Notes: generated from the sequence alone by a model not told the origin. A stretch of DNA of 11,978 nucleotides from Candidatus Kapaibacterium sp. (GCA_025055465.1 JANWXA010000038.1:1-11978), one strand, 5' to 3'; positions 1-7,271 are shown, numbered from the stretch's first letter. Numbers and translations: made by a program.

Positions 1-5
1 ATCCC

Positions 6-18
6 GACTAAAATAGTC
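6..18. promoter_or_regulatory. Candidate IscR type-1-like (Rrf2) operator upstream of sufB
   Basis: The sequence GACTAAAATAGTC is a perfect inverted repeat (GACTA, 3-base spacer, TAGTC). It matches every position of the core GACTRWWWYAGTC of the IscR type-1 site described in enterobacteria. The three bases to its left (CCC) also fit the SYY part of the extended consensus, but the right flank (CCATTT) does not fit RRSTAT. It lies 59 bases before the sufB start, and an IscR-like Rrf2 gene lies in the same operon, so autoregulation by Fe-S status is a reasonable inference. I could not place -35 and -10 boxes with confidence, and the window starts too close to see more of the promoter. Confidence 0.6.
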
Positions 19-77
19 CCATTTTCCCTTCGTCTCCGCTACCGCCTTGAGTACCATATCTCTTCCCGTAAACCATC

Positions 78-1523
78 ATGGCAGCACAGCAAGATGAAAT
101 CCTCCAGCAGGTAACAAGCTCGGAGTACAGGTACGGCTTTGTCGCTCCAATCGAGGAAGAGATTGCTCCCAAGGGACTCAATGAGGACATTATCCACTAT
201 ATCTCGGAGCGCAAAGGCGAACCAACATGGATGTTGGAGTGGCGTTTACAGGCATATCGCCATTGGAGGACTATGGAGGAACCACGGTGGGCGAAGGTTA
301 CTTATCCGCCCATAGACTATCAGGGTATCAGCTACTATGCTGCACCCAAAAAGCGCCATGCACGCAGTCTGGACGAAGTTGATCCTGAAATCCGCCGCGT
401 CTTTGAGAAATTGGGCATCCCCCTGGAAGAACAGAAACTATTGGCAGGTGTTGCTGTTGATGCCGTATTGGACAGCGCCTCCGTTGCAACCACCTTCAAG
501 GAAAAGCTAGCAGAATTAGGCATCATCTTCTGCCCCATCAGTGAGGCAATACAGATGTATCCGGAACTCGTGCAACGGTACCTGGGCTCCGTAGTTCCTT
601 ACACGGATAACTTCTTTGCCACGCTAAACTCAGCCGTCTTCAGCGATGGCTCTTTCGTCTACGTTCCACCGGGTGTGCGTTGCCCACTGGAGCTGTCCAC
701 CTACTTCCGCATCAACGCAGCACAGACAGGACAATTTGAGCGTACGCTCATCATCGCCGACGAGGGCTCATACGTGAGCTACCTGGAGGGCTGCACTGCC
801 CCCATGCGAGATGAAAATCAGCTCCACGCTGCTGTCGTCGAACTGATTGCACTGGATGGAGCTGAAATCAAATACTCAACCGTTCAGAATTGGTACCCAG
901 GCGACCGAGAAGGACGCGGTGGCATTTACAACTTCGTCACCAAGCGCGGTATCTGTCTGGGGAAAGAATCCAAGATTTCGTGGACTCAGGTTGAGACTGG
1001 CTCCGCTATCACGTGGAAGTATCCCAGCGTTATTCTCAAAGGCGATGGCAGTGTCGGTGAGTTCTATTCCGTCGCCGTAACAAACGGCTTCCAGCAGGCT
1101 GACACGGGAACAAAGATGATCCATATTGGGCGGCACACCCGTAGCCGCATTGTCTCCAAAGGTATTGCTGCGGGGCGAAGCAACAATACATACCGTGGGC
1201 TGGTACGCATCCTTCGGAGCGCCGACCATTCCCGTAATTACACGCAGTGCGACTCGCTTCTGATCGGTAGCACCTGCGGGGCACACACCTTCCCCTACGT
1301 GGAGGTGCTCAATCCAACAGGGGTCGCAGAGCACGAAGCCACAACGTCCAAAATTGGAGAGGACATGCTCTTCTACTGCCAGCAGCGCGGAATTGCAGAA
1401 GAGGACGCTGTCGCCTTGATTGTTAACGGCTATTGTCGCGAAGTCCTGAGTCACCTGCCGATGGAATTCGCTGTAGAAGCTCAAAAGCTGTTAGCAATCT
1501 CGTTGGAAGGAAGTGTGGGATAA
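78..1523 (+). CDS. sufB: SufB, Fe-S cluster scaffold subunit
   Basis: SufB is the scaffold subunit of the cytosolic SufBC2D complex, on which Fe-S clusters are built from SufS/SufU sulfur. The 481-residue product has normal family length and is conserved throughout. Visible motifs are SYLEGCTAP around residues 234-242, the core beta-helix segment with QNWYPGD near 270-276, QCDSLLIG with C391, EHEATTSKIGEDMLFYCQQRG from 418, and a helical C-terminus. C391 and E418-H419-E420 correspond by motif to E. coli C405 and E432-H433-E434, which are implicated in cluster formation at the SufB/SufD interface. The ATG at 78 has no clear Shine-Dalgarno sequence, but the N-terminus fits the family. It is the first gene of the operon, preceded by a candidate IscR-like operator. 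The nearest relative, SufD, is excluded by the SufB-type C-terminus. Confidence 0.97.
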   Translation: MAAQQDEILQQVTSSEYRYGFVAPIEEEIAPKGLNEDIIHYISERKGEPTWMLEWRLQAYRHWRTMEEPRWAKVTYPPIDYQGISYYAAPKKRHARSLDEVDPEIRRVFEKLGIPLEEQKLLAGVAVDAVLDSASVATTFKEKLAELGIIFCPISEAIQMYPELVQRYLGSVVPYTDNFFATLNSAVFSDGSFVYVPPGVRCPLELSTYFRINAAQTGQFERTLIIADEGSYVSYLEGCTAPMRDENQLHAAVVELIALDGAEIKYSTVQNWYPGDREGRGGIYNFVTKRGICLGKESKISWTQVETGSAITWKYPSVILKGDGSVGEFYSVAVTNGFQQADTGTKMIHIGRHTRSRIVSKGIAAGRSNNTYRGLVRILRSADHSRNYTQCDSLLIGSTCGAHTFPYVEVLNPTGVAEHEATTSKIGEDMLFYCQQRGIAEEDAVALIVNGYCREVLSHLPMEFAVEAQKLLAISLEGSVG

Positions 1524-1533
1524 ACCAAAGTAC

Positions 1534-1539
1534 AGGGAA
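1534..1539 (+). promoter_or_regulatory. Ribosome binding site deciding the sufC start
   Basis: AGGGAA lies 3 bases before the ATG at 1543. A GTG at 1513 inside the sufB 3' end is also in frame, but the only purine-rich stretch before it (GGAAGGA, 1505-1511) sits just 1 base away. SufC proteins normally begin at the position of the 1543 ATG. The spacing is short, so this is moderate evidence. Confidence 0.45.
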
Positions 1540-1542
1540 CCA

Positions 1543-2331
1543 ATGCAGCCGATTCTCAGCATACGAAACTTACGGGTTGCTGTAGAAGGAAAGGAGATTC
1601 TGCGTGGGGTAGACTTAGTAATCCCTCTTGGGGAAGTCCATGCCATCATGGGGCCCAATGGTTCCGGGAAGAGCACTCTGGCAGCCGTTTTAGCCGGACG
1701 CGAGGGCTACGAAATCATGGAAGGGGAAATACTCTATGACGGGCGCAACCTCCTGGAAATGGAACCCGAAGAACGTGCCCGCGCCGGCCTTTTTCTGGCG
1801 TTCCAGTACCCAGTGGAAATCCCTGGCGTTACAATGGCCACCTTTCTCCGGACAGCGCTCAACGAAATCCGAAAGGCACAGGGACTGGAACCACTCGACC
1901 CAATAGAGTTCCTGACCCTGGCTCGTGACCGTATGGAGTGGGTTGGCATTGACCCTGGCTTCCTCCAGCGCGGCGTCAACGAAGGATTTTCCGGCGGGGA
2001 GAAAAAGCGCAACGAAATTTTCCAGCTCCTACTGCTGGAACCACGACTGGCGATTTTGGACGAAACCGATTCCGGACTGGACATCGACGCGCTGAAACTT
2101 GTTGCCTCCGGAGTCAATCGGATGCGCTCGCCCCAGCGGGCTTTCGTTGTGATCACTCATTATCAACGCCTCCTCAACTATATCATTCCTGATGTCGTGC
2201 ACGTGCTCTATGACGGGCGCATTGTGCGCTCCGGCGGTAAGGAGCTGGCGCTGGAGCTGGAAGAGCGTGGTTACGACTGGCTCCGAACCGAAGGAGAGGA
2301 ACTGGTACTCCCGACGATTGACGAGCCATGA
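1543..2331 (+). CDS. sufC: SufC, ABC-type ATPase of the SUF complex
   Basis: SufC is the soluble ATPase that dimerises on SufB and SufD and drives the structural change needed for cluster assembly. The 262-residue product has all ABC motifs: Walker A GPNGSGKST (37-45), Q-loop in LAFQYPVEIPGV (85-96), the signature FSGGEKKRNE (149-158), Walker B LAILDE (169-174) followed by the SufC-typical TDSGLDIDALK, and the switch histidine H206 in VITHYQRL. The EKKRNE extension of the signature separates SufC from ABC transporter ATPases. The start is taken at ATG 1543, 19 bases after the sufB stop. A GTG at 1513 would add 10 residues and overlap sufB, and is less likely. The end overlaps the sufD start by 4 bases (ATGA). 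Confidence 0.97.
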   Translation: MQPILSIRNLRVAVEGKEILRGVDLVIPLGEVHAIMGPNGSGKSTLAAVLAGREGYEIMEGEILYDGRNLLEMEPEERARAGLFLAFQYPVEIPGVTMATFLRTALNEIRKAQGLEPLDPIEFLTLARDRMEWVGIDPGFLQRGVNEGFSGGEKKRNEIFQLLLLEPRLAILDETDSGLDIDALKLVASGVNRMRSPQRAFVVITHYQRLLNYIIPDVVHVLYDGRIVRSGGKELALELEERGYDWLRTEGEELVLPTIDEP

Positions 2332-3647
2332 GCCTACAAGACTTACACTCCCGCCTTACCGAGGCATTCGAACGCCGAATTCAAACGGGAGACCATTACC
2401 GGTGGGCACCCAACCATCCCCTTCGTCATCGCGCCTTCCAAGCATTCCAGCGCATGGGGTTTCCAACGACACGCCACGAAAATTGGAAGTATACCAGCCT
2501 TGCCCCAGTCCTCCGCCCCTCCTACAACCTCGAGCCGCCTTCACCGCCGACAACGACTGCTTTAGCAGAGCACCTCACCCTACAGGGGAAATTGCCCTTA
2601 CCCCACCTGTGGGTGGCCAACGGTTTACTGCTCACATCGAGGGCTGCTGCAGGCTTCCAAATCCAGAGCCTCAGCCTTTCACAAACTTCCACACACTCAG
2701 CCCAATTCCCGATCGGGCAGATTCTGGAGCCGGAAAGCGAAACGTTCGTCGCTCTGAACACAGCCTTGACCCCAGATGCTATCCTCCTCACCGTAGAGGA
2801 TGCACCCTCAGAGCTTTTTCACATTGCGCTTGTTACGACGGCGGAAATGCAGCCACAACTCGCCCAACCGCGGCTGAACATCGCAGTCCAACCGAATTCT
2901 TTTGGGCGCGTCGCGATAAGCCTTCACGCCACAGGCAGCCACCCCAGCCTAACAAACGCCGTCGCCGAAGTATCTCTCGATGTCGGATCCGAACTGGAGC
3001 TCATCCTCTGGGAATTACCCCCTACACCCGCTTTCGCCATTGTAACAGTCGGAGTCAAACTGGCTGCCCACGCTCGTTTGCGCGTCTGGACTGTCGCCCT
3101 CGGCGGGGCATTGCTACGCAATAATCTGTATATTCGCCTTGGCGGACCCAGCGCGGACGCTCAACTCTTCGGAGCAACGATGGTCAATAAGCAGCAAGTG
3201 GTAGACCACCGTACTCTTGTGGAACACCGGGCAGAGGGCTGCACAAGCAATCAACTCTACAAATCCGTTGCGGATGAGCAGGGAACGGTTACTTTCACCG
3301 GTCGGATCCACGTTTACCCCGGCGCCCAGAAGACAAACGCCTATCAAGCACACCGCGCAGTGCTCCTCTCAGAAAAGGCAACTGTCAATGCCCGACCACA
3401 ATTAGAAATCTATGCCGACGACGTTCGGTGTACCCATGGCGCAACAGCAGGAACCTTAGATGAGGAGGCGCTTTTTTACATGCGCTCACGCGGGCTCCCA
3501 GAAAGCCACGCCCGGGCACTTCTTTTACATGCCTTCGTCAGTGAAGCACTCACTACGCTCCCAGACGAGCTCTTACGCTCCTCAGCAAGCCAGGCCATCG
3601 CTGAACGAGCTCATCCTCATGCCGAGGTGGTACAATGGACCCCGTAG
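2328..3647 (+). CDS. sufD: SufD, Fe-S cluster assembly scaffold partner
   Basis: SufD is the SufB paralogue that completes SufBC2D and is linked to iron entry and cluster assembly. The 439-residue product is of family length. The N-terminus holds the conserved TTRHENWKYTSL (48-58). The middle is the variable beta-helix region. The C-terminus is strongly conserved: EGCTSNQLYKSV (303-314), then DVRCTHGATAGTLDEEALFYMRSRG (366-389). C368 and H370 match the E. coli SufD C358/H360 pair at the interface with SufB. It starts in an ATGA overlap with sufC, implying translational coupling, and its end overlaps the sufS start by 13 bases. The first 230 residues are more divergent than in SufB, which is normal for SufD. 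Confidence 0.95.
   Translation: MSLQDLHSRLTEAFERRIQTGDHYRWAPNHPLRHRAFQAFQRMGFPTTRHENWKYTSLAPVLRPSYNLEPPSPPTTTALAEHLTLQGKLPLPHLWVANGLLLTSRAAAGFQIQSLSLSQTSTHSAQFPIGQILEPESETFVALNTALTPDAILLTVEDAPSELFHIALVTTAEMQPQLAQPRLNIAVQPNSFGRVAISLHATGSHPSLTNAVAEVSLDVGSELELILWELPPTPAFAIVTVGVKLAAHARLRVWTVALGGALLRNNLYIRLGGPSADAQLFGATMVNKQQVVDHRTLVEHRAEGCTSNQLYKSVADEQGTVTFTGRIHVYPGAQKTNAYQAHRAVLLSEKATVNARPQLEIYADDVRCTHGATAGTLDEEALFYMRSRGLPESHARALLLHAFVSEALTTLPDELLRSSASQAIAERAHPHAEVVQWTP
3624..3630 (+). promoter_or_regulatory. Ribosome binding site of sufS
   Basis: GAGGTGG lies 4 bases before the ATG at 3635, inside the sufD 3' end. It is the clearest Shine-Dalgarno-like sequence in the window and supports the sufS start that overlaps sufD by 13 bases. 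Confidence 0.55.
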
Positions 3648-4882
3648 CTACACCGCTCTCAGAAACCATAGTCACTACGTGGCGGGCTGATTTCCCTATC
3701 CTGCAACGCACGGTCTACGACAAACCATTGACATACCTGGACAACGCCGCTACCACACAGAAACCCCGTACCGTCATTGAAGTACTTCGGCACTTCTATA
3801 GTACGCTCAACAGCAACGTCCACCGTGGCGTATACTATCTTAGCGAGCAGGCAACAGAGCATTATGAAGCCGCCCGACGCACCGTCCAGCAGTATCTTGG
3901 GGCCCCTTCGCCAAAGGAGATCGTTTTCGTCCGCGGAACGACGGAGGCTATCAACCTTGTAGCACACTGCATGGTGCGGACCAGGTTACGCGAAGGCTCG
4001 GAAATTGTACTTTCCCACATGGAGCACCACTCCAACATCGTACCGTGGCAGCTTGCTGCTGAACAGACCGGAGCACGGCTCCGCGTCATTCCTATAACCG
4101 AGCAAGGGGAGTTAGACCTTGATCATTACGAAGCGCTGCTCACCGAGCGGACAGCGCTGGTTGCCATCGTTCACGTTTCCAACTCCTTGGGCACCATCAA
4201 TCCCGTCCGAGAGCTCATCCAAAAAGCGCACGAACGCGACATCCCCGTGCTGGTAGATGGCGCCCAAGCCATTGCCCACCTGCAAGTCAATGTCCAGGAA
4301 CTGGATTGCGACTTCTACGCCTTTTCCGGGCACAAAGTCTATGGCCCAACTGGCATTGGGGCCCTTTATGCAAAGCGTCGTTGGCTGGAAACATTCCCAC
4401 CGTATCAGGGCGGCGGCGATATGATACGGCAGGTAACCTTTGAGCGCACACTGTACAACGAGATCCCGTATAAGTTCGAGGCCGGAACTCCAAACATCGC
4501 TGGTGCAGTCGGGCTTAAAGCAGCCCTGGAGTACGTGCAAGCTCTTGGCCTGGACACCATTGCCACCCACGAACGTACACTGCTGGAGTATGCCACCGAA
4601 CGCTTGCAGAGCATCCCTGGCTTGCGCATTATCGGAACCGCACGCCAGAAGGCGGCTATTATTTCCTTCGTCGTTGACGACGTCCATCCCCACGACATCG
4701 GGACCTTCCTCGATCGCGAGGGCGTCGCCATTCGAGTTGGGCACCACTGCACACAGCCAGTGATGAGCTTCTTCGGTGTGCCGGCAACATCGCGTGCCTC
4801 CTTTGCCCTGTACAATACGCTGGAGGAGATTGACCGGTTCGTTGCCGCACTCCAGAAAGCTGTGGCATTCTTCCGCATGTAA
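3635..4882 (+). CDS. sufS: SufS, group II cysteine desulfurase
   Basis: SufS is a PLP enzyme that converts L-cysteine to alanine and a protein persulfide, supplying sulfur for cluster assembly. The 415-residue product has the family length and motifs: TYLDNAATTQKP near 33-44, SHMEHHSN (127-134), the PLP-binding aspartate D208 in VDGAQA, the Schiff-base lysine K234 in SGHK, and the catalytic cysteine C372 in RVGHHCTQPVM. The GHHC motif and short active-site loop mark group II (SufS) rather than IscS/NifS. H353 in HPHD is 19 residues before C372, the spacing of the B. subtilis SufS histidine that swaps zinc ligands with SufU. This fits the next gene. The start is supported by GAGGTGG at 3624-3630. 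Confidence 0.97.
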   Translation: MDPVATPLSETIVTTWRADFPILQRTVYDKPLTYLDNAATTQKPRTVIEVLRHFYSTLNSNVHRGVYYLSEQATEHYEAARRTVQQYLGAPSPKEIVFVRGTTEAINLVAHCMVRTRLREGSEIVLSHMEHHSNIVPWQLAAEQTGARLRVIPITEQGELDLDHYEALLTERTALVAIVHVSNSLGTINPVRELIQKAHERDIPVLVDGAQAIAHLQVNVQELDCDFYAFSGHKVYGPTGIGALYAKRRWLETFPPYQGGGDMIRQVTFERTLYNEIPYKFEAGTPNIAGAVGLKAALEYVQALGLDTIATHERTLLEYATERLQSIPGLRIIGTARQKAAIISFVVDDVHPHDIGTFLDREGVAIRVGHHCTQPVMSFFGVPATSRASFALYNTLEEIDRFVAALQKAVAFFRM

Positions 4883-4885
4883 AGG

Positions 4886-5332
4886 ATGGACGAGCTGCGC
4901 GAGCTTTACCAGCAAATAATTCTCGAGCACTACCGCAATCCCCGCAATGTTGGGGAACTACCCGATGCCACCCACAAAGCTGAAGGGAATAACCCCCTCT
5001 GCGGTGACTGCTTAGAAGTAGCGCTTCGCATTATCAACGACCACATTGTAGACATCCGCTTCCGCGGCAAAGGATGTGCTATCTCCCAGGCTTCCGCCTC
5101 CGTTATGACCACACTTCTAAAGGGCAAAACAGTAAAGGAAGCCGACGAGCTCTTCGAGCGTTTCCATCGGCTCGTAACGGGTATCGAATCCCCATCAGCG
5201 CAACCGGGGACTCTGGCGGCTTTCGCCGGCATCCGGGAATTCCCTTCCCGTGTCAAGTGCGCCACCCTTGCGTGGCATACTCTACGAGCAGCCTTGCAAA
5301 ATGTCCCAGAGGTCACTACCACAGAAGAGTAG
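4886..5332 (+). CDS. sufU: SufU, zinc-dependent sulfur acceptor for SufS
   Basis: SufU accepts persulfide sulfur from SufS and passes it to the SufBCD scaffold. The 148-residue protein has the IscU/SufU fold with C39-x-D41, C64 and C125. These match the B. subtilis SufU zinc ligands C41, D43, C66 and C128 in both order and spacing. A long insert between the second and third cysteines (VKEADELFERFHRLV and following) separates SufU from scaffold-type IscU. The IscU LPPVK motif is absent, and VKCATL stands in its place. An extra cysteine, C42 (CGDC), follows D41 and is not a known zinc ligand. The gene starts 3 bases after the sufS stop. A stand-alone IscU scaffold role is less likely given the insert and the intact SufBCD. 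Confidence 0.9.
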   Translation: MDELRELYQQIILEHYRNPRNVGELPDATHKAEGNNPLCGDCLEVALRIINDHIVDIRFRGKGCAISQASASVMTTLLKGKTVKEADELFERFHRLVTGIESPSAQPGTLAAFAGIREFPSRVKCATLAWHTLRAALQNVPEVTTTEE

Positions 5333-5336
5333 TATC

Positions 5337-6056
5337 ATGAGCGCGCAGGAGATATCCTCCGAAGGGCAGAGTGCCCAACGGCTTCCTGTCCATCTTTGGA
5401 TCGAAGGTGCCGACAGCGAGGATGATGTTCAAATTACCGAACGTGCGCTTGCGGCTTTACGGGAGTTACGCTTAATAAACCACCTTCCTGACCACTACGT
5501 TGTACGCATTGGTGTTAGAACCGGTCCCACACCCCGGCGGATTCCATACACTCTTGGCTTTGACGCCCAAACCCGCCCTGAAGACTACGAATTCCCGCTT
5601 GATGATCTTCGCTTTGTCATAGATTCCCGGAGCATCTTTCATCTCATGGGGGTCACGCTGGATTACACTGAAGGACCGGGCGGGCGCGGTTTCCTCTTCC
5701 AGGAACCCCCAACCCGTGGTCGAAGCAAGCCAGACACGGAAACCGCCCCGAATGGCGAACTACGGACCCGTATCATCGAGGCGATCAAAACTTGTTATGA
5801 TCCAGAAATTCCCGTGAACATCTGGGACTTAGGGCTTATCTACCGCATTGACATAGATCCTCACAACGATGTGCACATCGTCATGACAGTGACTGCTCCA
5901 GCATGTCCAGTCGCCGATCTATTGCCACGCCAGGTAGAAGACGCCGTCCGGCAGGTGCCTGGCGTTCGCGAGGTCAGTGTTGAGCTTACCTTCGACCCTC
6001 CATGGCACATGGGTAGGATGTCCGAAACTGCCCGCCTGCAACTGGGCTTGATGTAA
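5337..6056 (+). CDS. SufT-like fusion: cysteine-less A-type carrier domain plus DUF59/MIP18 domain
   Basis: The 239-residue product has two parts. Residues about 19-124 align without large gaps to the sufA product at 6849-7241, with roughly 45 identities over about 105 positions by hand. The cysteine sites are gone: GGGCSGFSY has become TGPTPRRIPY, and the C-terminal CGCG tail is missing. The half contains no cysteine at all. Residues about 141-239 are a standard DUF59/MIP18 (SufT/PaaD-like) domain with DPEIPVNIWDLGLIY (155-169), TAPACPVAD containing C190, and FDPPWHMGRMSE (219-230). SufT-type proteins help Fe-S protein maturation, so this is probably a maturation factor whose carrier-like half binds partners rather than clusters. 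The start at 5337 is 4 bases after the sufU stop. An ATG at 5250 would overlap sufU by 83 bases and is unlikely. Confidence 0.85.
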   Translation: MSAQEISSEGQSAQRLPVHLWIEGADSEDDVQITERALAALRELRLINHLPDHYVVRIGVRTGPTPRRIPYTLGFDAQTRPEDYEFPLDDLRFVIDSRSIFHLMGVTLDYTEGPGGRGFLFQEPPTRGRSKPDTETAPNGELRTRIIEAIKTCYDPEIPVNIWDLGLIYRIDIDPHNDVHIVMTVTAPACPVADLLPRQVEDAVRQVPGVREVSVELTFDPPWHMGRMSETARLQLGLM

Positions 6057-6427
6057 TGTGGCAATTGGCAATACAAAGCACTATGTCGGATCTGCACTCG
6101 CTATCGCCAATCGGCAAACCCGAAAGAACAGCAGAATCTCCGAAACTTCAAGACGTGCAGGTCACCGTTCGGCTCTACGGCGAGCAACGCTCCTTCTCAA
6201 TGCAGCCACACGAACGCCTTCTCTATGCCGCAATCGAAGCAGGTTTGGACGCACCCCACTCCTGTCTGAGCGGCTATTGCGCGACGTGTCGGGCAAAATT
6301 GCTGGAAGGACGCGTCCACATGGAAATCAACGACGCGCTGACTGAGGAAGAGGTGGCGCAAGGCTACATTTTGACGTGCCAGTCCACTCCGCTAACGGAA
6401 CGAATCATTGTAGATTACGACCAGTAA
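6056..6427 (+). CDS. [2Fe-2S] ferredoxin, plant/bacterial type
   Basis: This is a small electron carrier. Residues about 35-123 form a beta-grasp ferredoxin domain with four cluster cysteines: C70-x4-C75-x2-C78 in SCLSGYCATC, and C108 in ILTCQS. The C-x4-C-x2-C spacing is that of plant-type ferredoxins and of the ferredoxin domain of PaaE-like reductases, not of adrenodoxin-type Fdx from ISC operons (C-x5-C-x2-C). The first 30 residues look unstructured. The start ATG overlaps the upstream stop by one base (TAATG). A second ATG at 6083 would remove nine poorly conserved residues and is equally possible. Inside a SUF operon it may donate electrons to persulfide reduction or cluster assembly. 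That role is inferred from position only. Confidence 0.88.
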   Translation: MWQLAIQSTMSDLHSLSPIGKPERTAESPKLQDVQVTVRLYGEQRSFSMQPHERLLYAAIEAGLDAPHSCLSGYCATCRAKLLEGRVHMEINDALTEEEVAQGYILTCQSTPLTERIIVDYDQ

Positions 6428-6429
6428 TC

Positions 6430-6852
6430 ATGCTGCGCCTTTCCCGGCGGGTAGAATACGCATTGCTGGCGCTGCAGTACTTGGCGCGTCACCGCAGCAT
6501 TGCTTCTGTCCGGGAAATCGCCCAAGCCTACCAACTATCGAGCGAGTTTCTGGCGAAAGTTCTTCAGCAACTCGTACGAGCCCAAATCGTGAGCGCCCAC
6601 CACGGGGTTCACGGCGGATATATCCTGCTTCAACACCCCCAGATACTTACCGTCGCCGACATTGTTGATGCCGTGGAAAACCCGTGGGCAGGTCTGGTAG
6701 ACTGCCGTCTGGGCGAGGACCAATGCTCTTTGTTTCCCCGTTGCACGATTCGCCACCCGCTTGCCGTCTTAGAACATCGGCTCCGGGGTATACTGAATTC
6801 CATGACCCTTGCCGAGTTAGTCGAATACACCGAGGCTGAGCAGACGCCATGA
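6430..6852 (+). CDS. Rrf2-family transcriptional regulator, IscR-like
   Basis: This is a winged-helix Rrf2 repressor/activator of 140 residues. The N-terminal DNA-binding part has MLRLSRRVEYALLALQYLA, then the HTH around 26-50 (SVREIAQAYQLSSEFLAKVLQQL) and the wing GVHGGYIL (59-66). Three cysteines C92-x6-C99-x5-C105 and nearby H109 resemble the IscR [2Fe-2S] ligand set (C92-x5-C98-x5-C104-x2-H107), with one extra residue in the first gap and one in the last. The C-terminal tail SMTLAELVEY is typical of the family. The ATG at 6430 is 2 bases after the ferredoxin stop. An upstream ATG at 6376 lies inside the ferredoxin gene and is rejected. The likely role is Fe-S-responsive autoregulation through the site at 6-18. 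A SufR-type regulator is excluded by family. Confidence 0.93.
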   Translation: MLRLSRRVEYALLALQYLARHRSIASVREIAQAYQLSSEFLAKVLQQLVRAQIVSAHHGVHGGYILLQHPQILTVADIVDAVENPWAGLVDCRLGEDQCSLFPRCTIRHPLAVLEHRLRGILNSMTLAELVEYTEAEQTP

Positions 6853-7241
6853 CAGAGACCACGATGCAGGACATTCAGCTTTGCTTCGCTATTGAAGGCA
6901 CTGACAGCGGCGATGCTATCGTCATTACGGCCCGAGCGCTGGAAGAGCTCCACCGTATCCGGCAAGAACAGAACATCCCTGCTCACTTCGGTCTACGGAT
7001 AGGTATTCGGGGTGGAGGGTGCTCTGGCTTCTCCTACGTGCTGGGCTTTGATGCGCAGCCGCGCTCGAGCGACTTCGTGATGGATGCCGCTGGCATCCCC
7101 GTCTTCATCGACCAGCGCAGTGCTTTTTACCTGATGGGCGTTATGCTGGACTTCGCCGGTGGACTCATGCAGCGCGGCTTTACCTTCCGCAATCCAAACG
7201 CTGTCCGCACCTGCGGCTGCGGACACTCCTTCGCCGTATAA
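6849..7241 (+). CDS. sufA: A-type Fe-S carrier protein (SufA/IscA/ErpA family)
   Basis: A-type carriers receive Fe-S clusters from the scaffold and pass them to apo-proteins. The 130-residue product has the HesB/IscA fold with all three ligand cysteines: C58 in RGGGCSGFSY, and C122 and C124 in RTCGCGHSF. The GFDAQ, MGVMLDF and GLMQRGFTFRNPNA segments are the usual family hallmarks. It starts in an ATGA overlap with the Rrf2 gene, so the two are probably translationally coupled. An ATG at 6864 is an alternative start that would remove five residues. It is the functional-looking paralogue of the carrier-like half of the 5337-6056 protein. Whether it is closer to SufA, IscA or ErpA cannot be decided by eye; the symbol follows the operon. 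Confidence 0.93.
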   Translation: MTETTMQDIQLCFAIEGTDSGDAIVITARALEELHRIRQEQNIPAHFGLRIGIRGGGCSGFSYVLGFDAQPRSSDFVMDAAGIPVFIDQRSAFYLMGVMLDFAGGLMQRGFTFRNPNAVRTCGCGHSFAV

Positions 7242-7271
7242 ATTGTTCCACAAGCCCAGTCCAGCAAAGCC

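Noticed and set aside
876..1484. 202-residue open frame on the - strand inside sufB
   Set aside because: It is fully antisense to a conserved sufB and has no recognisable motif; it is a shadow of the coding frame.
2192..3124. 310-residue + strand open frame across the sufC/sufD junction
   Set aside because: It overlaps two certain genes in another frame, and its sequence is low-complexity, rich in Pro, Arg and Ser.
4112..4930. 272-residue open frame on the - strand opposite sufS
   Set aside because: It is antisense to the conserved sufS, without family features or a start context.
5250..5336. Upstream ATG extending the SufT-like protein by 29 residues
   Set aside because: It would overlap the conserved sufU C-terminus, and the extension has no similarity to the carrier domain.
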